A DNA stretch of 64,000 nt from Rhodoferax sp. Lineage in GTDB: Bacteria > Pseudomonadota > Gammaproteobacteria > Burkholderiales > Burkholderiaceae_C. The DNA is taken from contig NZ_JAAFIX010000001.1 of assembly GCF_013297935.1 (NCBI RefSeq), forward strand, positions 514,334-578,333. Direction: 5' to 3'. This document shows, in pieces, positions 56,851 to 64,000 of the stretch; within the stretch, counting starts at the first letter, position 1, and every line of letters starts with the position of its first letter. Under the pieces are notes generated by a model that saw nothing but the letters and a program-made list of their open reading frames with translations, was not told the DNA's origin and did not search any database. Both the position numbers and the translations under genes were made by a program.

Positions 56851-59307
56851 ATGGACATGCGCGTCAAAACCAAACAAAAGCTGGTCATGATCGGCAACGG
56901 CATGGCCGGTGTGCGGACCATCGAGGAGCTGCTCAAGGTGGCTCCGGACCTGTACGACATCACGGTCTTCGGTGCCGAACCGCACCCCAACTACAACCGC
57001 ATCTTGCTCAGCCCGGTGTTGGCTGGTGAGCAAACGCTCGATGAGATCGTGCTCAACTCGTTTGAGTGGTACGCAGAAAACAACATCACCCTGCATGCCG
57101 GCAAAAAAGTGACCGAGGTGGACCGCGTCAAACGCGTTGTCAAGGCCTCGGACGGCACCGAGGCCGAGTACGACCGCCTGTTGGTCTGCACCGGCTCCAA
57201 CCCGTTCATCTTGCCCATCCCTGGCAAAGACCTGCAAGGCGTGATCGCCTACCGCGATATTGCAGACACCAACGCCATGATCGAGGCGGCCACCCGCTAC
57301 AAGCACGCAGTCGTCATCGGCGGTGGTCTGCTGGGTCTGGAAGCTGCCAACGGTCTGATGCTGCGCGGCATGTCGGTGAGCGTGGTGCACGTGGGCCCCA
57401 CCCTGATGGAGCGCCAGCTCGACACCGTGGCCGGTGGCTTGCTGCAAAAGTCGCTGGAAGAGCGTGGCCTGAAGTTCTTGATGGGTGCGCAAACCCAGGA
57501 GCTGGTGGGTGGTGAAGATGGTCGCGTCAAGGCCATCAAGTTCAAAGACGGCACCGAAGTACCGGCCGACCTCGTGGTCATGGCCGTGGGCATCCGCCCT
57601 AACACCGAGCTGGCCCAGAGCATGCGCCTGCATGTGGACCGCGGCATTGTGGTCACCGACACCATGCAAACCGTGACCGACGCTCGCATTTACAGCGTGG
57701 GTGAATGCGCTGCCCACCGTGGCATTGCTTATGGCCTGGTCGCCCCGCTGTTTGAGCAGGCCAAAGTGGCGGCCAACCACCTGGCCGAATACGGCATTGG
57801 CCGCTACCAGGGCTCGCTCACCTCCACCAAGCTCAAGGTCACCGGTATCGACCTGTTCTCTGCCGGCAACTTCACCGGTGGTGAAGGGTTTGAAGAGATC
57901 GTGATGAGCGACCCCTTCGGTGGCGTGTACAAAAAGCTGGTCATCCAAAACGACAAACTGGTGGGCGCCTGCATGTATGGCGACACCGTGGACGGCAGCT
58001 GGTACTTCAAGCTCCTGCGCGACGGCCGCAGCGTGGCCGACATCCGCGACAAGCTCATGTTCGGTGAGAGCGGCGCCAACATCGGCGACGTGGGCCACCA
58101 GGGCCAGAACAAAGCCGCCGCCATGGCCGACACCGACGAGGTGTGCGGCTGCAACGGCGTGACCAAGGGCACCATCTGCAAGGCCATCAAAGACAAGGGC
58201 CTGTTCACCCTGGACGAGGTGAAAAAGCACACCAAAGCCAGCGCGAGCTGCGGCTCGTGCACAGGGCTGGTGGAACAAATCATCATGTTCACCGCCGGTG
58301 GCGACTACAGCGCCACGCCCAAGACCAAGGCCATGTGCGGCTGCACCGACCACGGTCACCAGGCCGTGCGCGACGCCATTTACAAAGAAAAGTACCTCAC
58401 CATTGCGGACGTGCAAAAAGGCATGGGCTGGAAGACACCCAACGGTTGCTCCAGCTGCCGCCCCGCGCTGAACTACTACCTGATCAGCAGCTGGCCCAAG
58501 TTGGCCAAAGATGACCCGCAAAGCCGCTTCATCAATGAGCGCAGCCACGCCAACATCCAGAAAGACGGCACCTACAGCGTCATCCCGCGCATGTGGGGTG
58601 GCGAGACCACGGCCGACGAGCTGCGCCGCATTGCCAATGCGGTGGACAAGTACAACATTCCTACCGTCAAGGTCACGGGCGGCCAGCGCATCGACTTGCT
58701 GGGCGTGAAAAAAGAAGACCTGCAAGCCGTATGGAAAGACATCGGCATGCCCTCCGGCCACGCCTACGCCAAGGCTCTGCGCACGGTCAAAACCTGCGTG
58801 GGCAGTGAGTGGTGCCGCATGGGCACCCAGGACAGCACCCAAATGGGCAAAGACCTGGAGCGCGCTCATTGGCGCATGTATGCCCCGCACAAGGTCAAGT
58901 ACGCCGTATCCGGCTGCCCGCGCAACTGCGCTGAGGCCGGCATCAAGGACGTGGGCATCATCGGCGTGGACAGCGGCTGGGAGATGTACATCGCCGGCAA
59001 CGGCGGCATCAAGACCGAAGTGGCGCACTTCTTTGTGAAGCTCAAAACCTCGGAAGAAGTGCTGGAGTACACCGGCGCCTTCATGCAGCTCTACCGCAAA
59101 GAGGGTTGGTACCTGGAGCGCACCGTGCACTACGTGGCACGGGTGGGCATGGACTATGTGAAAAAGAAGATTCTGGAAGACGCCGAAGGCCGCAAAGCCC
59201 TGAACGAAGAGCTGCTGTTTGCTTTGGATGGCGAGCCCGACCCGTGGTTTGACTTCCAGGACGCGCAGGTCGATACCCGCCAGTTCGCGCCGGTAGCCAC
59301 GGCTTAA
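56851..59307 (+). CDS. nirB: Assimilatory nitrite reductase large subunit NirB
   Basis: The 818-residue NAD(P)H-dependent siroheme enzyme has an N-terminal FAD/NAD domain (VMIGNGMAGVRTIEELL; VVIGGGLLGLEAANGL), central BFD-like 2Fe-2S segments (VCGCNGVTKGTICKAI; CGSCTGLVEQ), and a C-terminal siroheme/4Fe-4S module (TCVGSEWCRMGTQDS; VSGCPRNCAEAG). It reduces nitrite to ammonium in the cytoplasm together with NirD. Confidence 0.96.
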   Translation: MDMRVKTKQKLVMIGNGMAGVRTIEELLKVAPDLYDITVFGAEPHPNYNRILLSPVLAGEQTLDEIVLNSFEWYAENNITLHAGKKVTEVDRVKRVVKASDGTEAEYDRLLVCTGSNPFILPIPGKDLQGVIAYRDIADTNAMIEAATRYKHAVVIGGGLLGLEAANGLMLRGMSVSVVHVGPTLMERQLDTVAGGLLQKSLEERGLKFLMGAQTQELVGGEDGRVKAIKFKDGTEVPADLVVMAVGIRPNTELAQSMRLHVDRGIVVTDTMQTVTDARIYSVGECAAHRGIAYGLVAPLFEQAKVAANHLAEYGIGRYQGSLTSTKLKVTGIDLFSAGNFTGGEGFEEIVMSDPFGGVYKKLVIQNDKLVGACMYGDTVDGSWYFKLLRDGRSVADIRDKLMFGESGANIGDVGHQGQNKAAAMADTDEVCGCNGVTKGTICKAIKDKGLFTLDEVKKHTKASASCGSCTGLVEQIIMFTAGGDYSATPKTKAMCGCTDHGHQAVRDAIYKEKYLTIADVQKGMGWKTPNGCSSCRPALNYYLISSWPKLAKDDPQSRFINERSHANIQKDGTYSVIPRMWGGETTADELRRIANAVDKYNIPTVKVTGGQRIDLLGVKKEDLQAVWKDIGMPSGHAYAKALRTVKTCVGSEWCRMGTQDSTQMGKDLERAHWRMYAPHKVKYAVSGCPRNCAEAGIKDVGIIGVDSGWEMYIAGNGGIKTEVAHFFVKLKTSEEVLEYTGAFMQLYRKEGWYLERTVHYVARVGMDYVKKKILEDAEGRKALNEELLFALDGEPDPWFDFQDAQVDTRQFAPVATA

Positions 59308-59324
59308 GCACAAGGAGACAGAAC

Positions 59325-60119
59325 ATGCAACGCCGAACCCTGCTCTGTGCCGCCAGCACTGCCGTGCTGGGCGGCGTGCTGTCCCCGGCCCGCGCCCAGG
59401 TGGCGGACCTGAGCGACGCCATCAACAAAGCCGGCCGCCAGCGCATGCTGAGTCAGCGCATGGGCAAGGCCTGGCTGGCCTTGTTGCTGAGCGTGGAGAA
59501 ACCCAGCGCGCAGCTGGTGCTCGACAAGTCCATGGCGCTGTTTGACCGGCAACTGGCAGAACTCAAAGCCTTTGCGCCCACCCCCGAGATACTGGCCACT
59601 TACACCCAGCTCGACGCCGCGTGGACCGACTACAAAGTCCTGCTGGTGGGCAAAGCCCCCAGCCGTGAGCGCGCCGCAGCGCTGCTGCTGCAAGACGCCA
59701 AAGTGCTGGCACTGGCCCACCAGGGCACCACCCAGTACGAGGCCGTCATGGCCAAGCCCTTGGGCAAACTGGTCAACGTGGCCGGCCGCCAACGCATGCT
59801 GAGCCAGCGCATGGCCAAGTTCTACCTAGCCACCACTATTCCTGTGGATGCCGCCACCGCCGGCATGGAGCTCGCCAAGGCCCGCAGCGAATTCATCGCT
59901 GCCATGCAAATGCTCAAAACAGCCCCTGAGGCCACGCAGCGCATCAAAGACGAGCTGACCTTGGGTGAGGCGCAGTGGGTGTTTTTTGACAGTGCCCTGA
60001 GCAACTTGCAAGAAGGTGCCCAGCGCCCCCGCCCCATGGCCGATGTGTACCTGGCCAGTGAAAACCTGCTCACCGTGATGGACCGGGTGACCGGCCTGTA
60101 TGCGGCCATCAAGACCTAA
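59325..60119 (+). CDS. Soluble exported double PilJ-domain (P-box-like) protein
   Basis: The 264-residue protein has a signal peptide (cleavage after ARA, about residue 24), no other membrane segment, and two copies of a PilJ-type N-terminal domain. Each carries the same motif: INKAGRQRMLSQRM at 33-46 and VNVAGRQRMLSQRM at 150-163. This motif resembles the nitrate-binding P-box of NarX/NarQ sensors, yet there is no kinase, HAMP or methyl-accepting part. It sits between nirB and nirD, so a periplasmic nitrate or nitrite binding role is likely but unproven. Confidence 0.85.
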   Translation: MQRRTLLCAASTAVLGGVLSPARAQVADLSDAINKAGRQRMLSQRMGKAWLALLLSVEKPSAQLVLDKSMALFDRQLAELKAFAPTPEILATYTQLDAAWTDYKVLLVGKAPSRERAAALLLQDAKVLALAHQGTTQYEAVMAKPLGKLVNVAGRQRMLSQRMAKFYLATTIPVDAATAGMELAKARSEFIAAMQMLKTAPEATQRIKDELTLGEAQWVFFDSALSNLQEGAQRPRPMADVYLASENLLTVMDRVTGLYAAIKT

Positions 60120-60131
60120 TTTATACAAAAC

Positions 60132-60181
60132 AAGCCTCTTGCCCCCGTATTACTTGCGCAAGCAGCTATCAAAACCATAGC
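60132..60181 (-). repeat. Dispersed repeat copy j, intergenic
   Basis: The minus strand reads GCTATGGTTTTGATAGCTGC, TTGCGCAAGTAATACG and GGGGCAAGAGGC. It fills most of the 77-base gap between the PilJ-domain gene and nirD, and ends about 15 bases before the nirD start. Confidence 0.88.
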
Positions 60182-60196
60182 ACTCAGGAAATCATC

Positions 60197-60583
60197 ATGA
60201 CCGAATGGACCCGCATCTGTACCCTGGAAGACATCCCTGTACTGGGCTCACGCCGCGTAGAGCGCAGCACCGGGATCGATGTTGCGATTTTCCGCAATGA
60301 CAAAGACGAAGTCTTCGCCCTGCTCGACCGCTGCCCCCACAAGGGCGGCCCGCTGAGCCAAGGCATTGTGTTCGGCACCAGCGTGGCCTGCCCGCTGCAC
60401 AACTGGACCATCGGACTGTGCGACGGCCAGGCCAGCGCGCCGGACGAAGGCTGCACCCCGAAATTCAGCCTCAAGCTCGAAGCCGGTGTGGTCTACCTGA
60501 ATGCCGCCGAGCTGCAAAGCCACGGCACCGATCTGGTGCGCCCCATTGCGGGGCCCAAATCCCGCCTGGCCACCGCAGCCTGA
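60197..60583 (+). CDS. nirD: Nitrite reductase small subunit NirD, Rieske type
   Basis: The 128-residue Rieske-fold protein keeps both ligand pairs, CPH (Cys46, His48) and CPLH (Cys65, His68), so it probably holds a 2Fe-2S cluster; E. coli NirD lacks these ligands. It should pass electrons or support NirB in nitrite reduction. It lies 6 bases before nasA. The weak AGGAAATC upstream follows repeat copy j. Confidence 0.93.
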   Translation: MTEWTRICTLEDIPVLGSRRVERSTGIDVAIFRNDKDEVFALLDRCPHKGGPLSQGIVFGTSVACPLHNWTIGLCDGQASAPDEGCTPKFSLKLEAGVVYLNAAELQSHGTDLVRPIAGPKSRLATAA

Positions 60584-60589
60584 TCAGGG

Positions 60590-63433
60590 ATGGCCATGGT
60601 TCAGGAAACCCGATCAACCTGCCCCTACTGTGGTGTGGGCTGTGGCGTCATCATCCAGAGCACCGGTAAGCAGATCACCGGCGTCAAGGGCGACCCGCAG
60701 CACCCGGCCAACTTCGGGCGGCTGTGCTCCAAGGGCAGCACCCTGCACCTGACCGCCACCGCCGAAGTCACCCTGCAAACCCGCCTGCTGCAACCGCTGC
60801 AGCGCTTGGAGCGAGGCAGTGCGCCGCAACCTGTCAGCTGGGACAGCGCCCTGCACACCGCCACCACCCATTTCGCCCGGATCATCCAAGACCACGGGCC
60901 GGACGCCGTGGGCTTTTACGTGAGCGGCCAGTTGCTCACCGAGGACTATTACGTCTTCAACAAGCTGGCCAAGGGCCTGATCGGTACCAACAACATCGAC
61001 ACCAACTCCCGCCTGTGCATGAGCAGCGCGGTCGCTGGCTACAAAAAAAGCCTGGGCGCGGATTCCCCGCCAGCCAGCTACGAGGACCTTGGCCTGGCCA
61101 GCACCCTGTTCATTGCGGGATCTAACGCAGCGTACGCCCACCCCATCCTGTTCCGCCGCATCGAAGATGCCAAAGTCGCCAACCCTGACCTGAAAATCGT
61201 GGTGGTCGATGTGCGCCGCACCGACACTGCCGAGGCCGCAGACCTGTTCCTGCAAATCCAACCCGGCACCGATGTCATGCTGTTCAACGGCATGCTGCAC
61301 CTGATGCTCTGGGAGGGCTGGACGGACGCCGCCTTTATCTCCGCCCACACCGAAGGCCTTGACGCGCTCAAGGCACTAGTGCGCGACTGCACCCCTGACG
61401 CGGTGGTCGCGGTCTGCGGCATCCGCAAGGCCGAGCTGATGGAGGCGACCCGCCTGTTTGCGCAGTCCCCTGCCACCCTCAGCCTGTATTGCATGGGCCT
61501 CAATCAGTCCAGCGCCGGTACCGCCAAAAACACCGCCCTCATCAACCTGCACCTCGCCACCGGCCAGATCGGCAAGCCCGGTGCCGGCCCTTTCAGCCTG
61601 ACCGGCCAACCCAACGCCATGGGCGGGCGCGAAGTGGGCGGCCTGGCCAACCTGCTCAGCGCCCACCGCGACTTGGCCAACCCGGTGCACCGCGCCGAGG
61701 TAGAAGCCCTGTGGGGCCTGAATCTGCAAGGCCGCACCGTGCCCGAGAAGCCCGGTAAGACCGCCATAGAGATGTTCCAGGCTGCCGCCGATGGCGAGAT
61801 CAAAGCCCTGTGGATTGCTTGCACCAACCCCGCCCAGAGCCTGCCCGACCAGGCCACCGTGCGCCGCGCCTTGGAGCGCGCCGAGTTTGTGGTGCTGCAA
61901 GAAGCCTTTGCCAGCACCGCCACCGCCCGCTACGCCGACCTGCTGCTGCCCGCCACCACCTGGGGCGAAAAAGAAGGCACGGTCACCAACAGCGAGCGCC
62001 GCATCAGCCGGGTGCGCGCCGCCGTGCCGCCCCCCGCCGCAGCCGGCACGCCAGACGCCCCGCGCCACGATTGGGCGATTGCGGTGGACTTTGCGCAGCG
62101 CCTGGAATCCGCGCTGGGCCGCACCACCGAACACGCCAGCTTGTTCCCCTACCCCACGCCCGAATCGGTGTGGAACGAGCACCGCGAAAGCACCCGCGGC
62201 CGCGACCTCGACATCACCGGCATGAGCTACGCGCAGCTGGAGATTAGCCCCTTGCAGTGGCCTATGGCCGAAGGGTCCAGCGCGGGCAAAGTGCGCCTGT
62301 ATGAAGACGGTGTGTTCCCCACACCAACCGGCCGTGCCCGCTTTGTGGCGGCACCCTACATCCCGGTCGCCGAGCAGCGCGAGGCGCGCTACCCTTTTGC
62401 CCTGACCACCGGCCGCCTGCGCGACCAGTGGCACGGCATGAGCCGCACCGGCACACTGGGCCGCCTGTTCGGCCATGTGCGCGAGCCGGCCCTGCAGATG
62501 CACCCGCAAGACATGGCCCGCCGCCTGCTGGCCGAAGGCGACCTGGTGCACATCACTAGCAAGCGCGGTTCCATCCTCGCGCCGGTGCAGGCCAGCACCG
62601 AGCTGGGCCTGAGCCAGGTGTTTTTGCCCATGCACTGGGGCGACGAGTTTTTGAGTGGCCGGAGCAACACCGGAGAGCGCTTGGGTGGCGTCAACGCCCT
62701 GACCAGCCCCGCCTTCTGCCCCGACTCCAAGCAGCCCGAACTCAAGCACGCTGCCGTCAAGGTGCTCAAGGCCGATATGCCCTGGAACCTGACCGCCCTG
62801 GCCTGGCTGCCGCAAGCCGAAGTGTTGTCCCAGCGCATCGCCCTGCAGGCTCTGATGGAACAGTTCGAATTCGCCAGCTGTGTGCTCTTCGGCAACGATG
62901 CCGCGCTGGGCCAGGCAGGCCGCACCGGCGTCATGTTCCGTGCCGCGGGCAGCGCTGCGCCCGCAGACGCGGTGCTGGCCGACATTGAAGCCTTGCTGCA
63001 ACTCAACGGCCCGGACGCCGTGCGCTACGCCGACCCCAAGCGCAGCCAGCGCCGCGTGGTGCGGCTGCAGCGCAGCACGGTCAACGCCACGCTGGAGGGG
63101 TTCTTGCTCAGCGGCGACACCCAGGCCCGCGATTGGATGACGGCCCTGCTGCGCGAGGAGCAGCCTGCCCAGAACTACGGCCGCGCCCTGCTCGCCGGTG
63201 GGGCGACACCCCCACTGCCCGTGCTCAGCAAAGGCAAGACCGTCTGCACCTGCTTCAACGTGAGCGATATCGCCATCACCAAGACACTGGGCCGCTGCAC
63301 CGGCACCGATGCCGAGCGCCTGGGCCAGCTGCAAAAGAGCTTGCAGTGCGGCACCAACTGCGGCTCCTGCATTCCGCAGCTGCAGCGCATGGTGCGCGCC
63401 ACGCCGGTCGACGCCCCCCACGCAACGGCATAA
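60590..63433 (+). CDS. nasA: Assimilatory nitrate reductase catalytic subunit NasA
   Basis: The 947-residue molybdoenzyme has an N-terminal 4Fe-4S motif (CPYCGVGCGVIIQ, then RLCSKGS), bis-MGD-binding domains (NTNSRLCMSSAVAGYKKSLG; LSLYCMGLNQSSAGTAKN; TGRLRDQWHGMSRTG), and a C-terminal BFD-like 2Fe-2S domain (VCTCFNVSDI; CGTNCGSCIPQL). It reduces nitrate to nitrite in the cytoplasm. There is no separate NADH-binding subunit gene nearby; electrons may come from ferredoxin or another partner. Confidence 0.96.
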   Translation: MAMVQETRSTCPYCGVGCGVIIQSTGKQITGVKGDPQHPANFGRLCSKGSTLHLTATAEVTLQTRLLQPLQRLERGSAPQPVSWDSALHTATTHFARIIQDHGPDAVGFYVSGQLLTEDYYVFNKLAKGLIGTNNIDTNSRLCMSSAVAGYKKSLGADSPPASYEDLGLASTLFIAGSNAAYAHPILFRRIEDAKVANPDLKIVVVDVRRTDTAEAADLFLQIQPGTDVMLFNGMLHLMLWEGWTDAAFISAHTEGLDALKALVRDCTPDAVVAVCGIRKAELMEATRLFAQSPATLSLYCMGLNQSSAGTAKNTALINLHLATGQIGKPGAGPFSLTGQPNAMGGREVGGLANLLSAHRDLANPVHRAEVEALWGLNLQGRTVPEKPGKTAIEMFQAAADGEIKALWIACTNPAQSLPDQATVRRALERAEFVVLQEAFASTATARYADLLLPATTWGEKEGTVTNSERRISRVRAAVPPPAAAGTPDAPRHDWAIAVDFAQRLESALGRTTEHASLFPYPTPESVWNEHRESTRGRDLDITGMSYAQLEISPLQWPMAEGSSAGKVRLYEDGVFPTPTGRARFVAAPYIPVAEQREARYPFALTTGRLRDQWHGMSRTGTLGRLFGHVREPALQMHPQDMARRLLAEGDLVHITSKRGSILAPVQASTELGLSQVFLPMHWGDEFLSGRSNTGERLGGVNALTSPAFCPDSKQPELKHAAVKVLKADMPWNLTALAWLPQAEVLSQRIALQALMEQFEFASCVLFGNDAALGQAGRTGVMFRAAGSAAPADAVLADIEALLQLNGPDAVRYADPKRSQRRVVRLQRSTVNATLEGFLLSGDTQARDWMTALLREEQPAQNYGRALLAGGATPPLPVLSKGKTVCTCFNVSDIAITKTLGRCTGTDAERLGQLQKSLQCGTNCGSCIPQLQRMVRATPVDAPHATA

Positions 63434-63475
63434 GGACATAGCCGAAGGTTATCTGGCTTCACCGACAATCAGCAG

Positions 63476-64000
63476 ATGGCTATTGGCAACTACATCAAGG
63501 AAATCGGGCGCGGCAAAGACGGCGCCCGTGCGCTCACCCGCGAGCAGGCGACCGACCTGCTCGGCCAGGTGCTGGACGGCACGGTCACCGACCTAGAGGT
63601 CGGTGCGTTTTGTCTGGCCATGCGTATCAAAGGCGAAACCGCCCTGGAGATGGCCGGTTTTCTCGATGCCGTGCGCAGCCGCATGACCCTGGTGCCCGCC
63701 AGCGATGTGCCCGTGGTGGTCATCCCCAGCTACAACGGGGCGCGCAAGCTGCCACTGCTCACCCCGCTCTTGGCCCTGCTGCTGGCACGCGAAGGGCTGC
63801 CGGTGCTGATCCACGGCGCCCCCACTGAAGACAAGCGGGTTTTTGTATCAGAAGTGCTTCTAGCCCTCGGAATACCTGCGCAAGCAGCTCCTAAAAGCAT
63901 AGCAAACGGCAGCGTGGCATTTGTGCCCACCGGCACCCTGCTGCCCGGCCTGCAGCGCCTACTGGATGTGCGCCGGGTGGTGAACCTGCGCAACCCGGCG
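63476..64000 (+). CDS. ybiB: YbiB-like (TrpD2 family) protein, partial
   Basis: The open frame runs from ATG 63476 off the right edge (175 codons seen). It begins MAIGNYIKEIGRGKDGARAL and continues with AFCLAMRIKGETALEMAGF and VVIPSYNGARKLPLLTPLLA, as in YbiB, a member of the anthranilate phosphoribosyltransferase-like family that binds nucleic acid rather than making tryptophan. Residues 125-143 (SEVLLALGIPAQAAPKSIA) are encoded by a dispersed repeat copy in frame. It lies 42 bases after nasA. Confidence 0.85.
   Translation, partial: MAIGNYIKEIGRGKDGARALTREQATDLLGQVLDGTVTDLEVGAFCLAMRIKGETALEMAGFLDAVRSRMTLVPASDVPVVVIPSYNGARKLPLLTPLLALLLAREGLPVLIHGAPTEDKRVFVSEVLLALGIPAQAAPKSIANGSVAFVPTGTLLPGLQRLLDVRRVVNLRNPA
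63848..63903 (-). repeat. Dispersed repeat copy k, in frame inside ybiB
   Basis: The minus strand reads GCTATGCTTTTAGGAGCTGC, TTGCGCAGGTATTCCG and AGGGCTAGAAGC. On the coding strand it gives LLALGIPAQAAPKSIA, in phase with copy b (LAQVKSAQAAPFFIA). Confidence 0.9.

Noticed and set aside
56785..59313. 842-codon minus-strand open frame
   Set aside because: It mirrors nirB codon by codon on the other strand, is rich in His, Val, Gly and Ala, shows no domain, and nirB is certain.
61376..63439. 687-codon minus-strand open frame
   Set aside because: Antisense shadow of nasA in G+C-rich sequence; no recognisable domain or start context.
1..64000. CRISPR array, insertion sequence, prophage or integrated plasmid
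   Set aside because: No regularly spaced repeats, transposase, integrase or phage genes were seen; the dispersed short element does not occur in arrays.

Overview
The window is a chromosomal segment of a Gram-negative betaproteobacterium, most likely Burkholderiales/Comamonadaceae and Rhodoferax-like. The grounds are a 14-gene nuo operon with separate nuoC and nuoD preceded by tpiA-secG-tRNA-Leu, a DUF2818 gene after nuoN, a PEP-CTERM protein, TRAP transport, and a dispersed repeat of about 55 bp of a type I associate with Comamonadaceae from memory. There is no phage, plasmid, insertion sequence or CRISPR array. Gene density is high, and many neighbouring genes overlap by 1 to 8 bases.

Layout. 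1-4.9 kb: an envelope lipoprotein pair (DUF4810, cut by the window edge, and CsgG-like), the tRNA hydroxylation protein trhP, a DMT transporter and a glpQ-type phosphodiesterase with a terminator. 5-9.7 kb: a MATE exporter, miaA and an ABC ATPase in tight overlap, then a periplasmic binding-like protein and a PEP-CTERM protein. 9.8-13.25 kb: thiamine uptake operon thiBPQ (minus strand) behind a TPP riboswitch. 13.3-16 kb: an FtsX/MacB-like permease. 16-20.6 kb: a TRAP transporter (dctP, dctM, dctQ) with gluconokinase, divergent from a LacI-family regulator, with two identical-core operators between them. 20.6-25.8 kb: DUF2917/LysR divergent pair, then SH3 protein, M48 protease and AttH/CrtC-like protein, then an epoxide-hydrolase-like enzyme. 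26-31.4 kb: an ABC exporter, two small unknown genes, glutamate dehydrogenase, DUF1178, a Nudix hydrolase and DUF2818. 31.4-50.8 kb (minus strand): complete complex I operon nuoA-N, tRNA-Leu(GAG), secG, tpiA, a quinone oxidoreductase, pnp and rpsO. 51-52.7 kb: hsp20 behind a heat-shock-type promoter, and tsaD.

52.8-64 kb is a nitrate assimilation island: the ANTAR antiterminator nasT, then a 393-base leader region with a sigma54-type promoter and an intrinsic terminator, then nrtA-nrtB-nrtC (nitrate uptake), nirB, a soluble double-PilJ-domain protein, nirD, nasA and the start of a ybiB-like gene. The layout implies nitrogen control at initiation (sigma54, perhaps NtrC) and nitrate control by NasT-dependent read-through of the leader terminator.

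The most unusual structure is a family of at least 11 related copies of a short (about 46-59 bp) element scattered over the window. Six lie between genes or at gene ends. Five lie inside open reading frames (miaA, the FtsX-like permease, the ABC exporter linker, the nrtB N-terminus, ybiB), always in the one reading phase per orientation that avoids stop codons, so they add about 18-19 codons to otherwise ordinary proteins. This resembles the logic of protein-coding palindromic elements known from Rickettsia, but the sequence is different.
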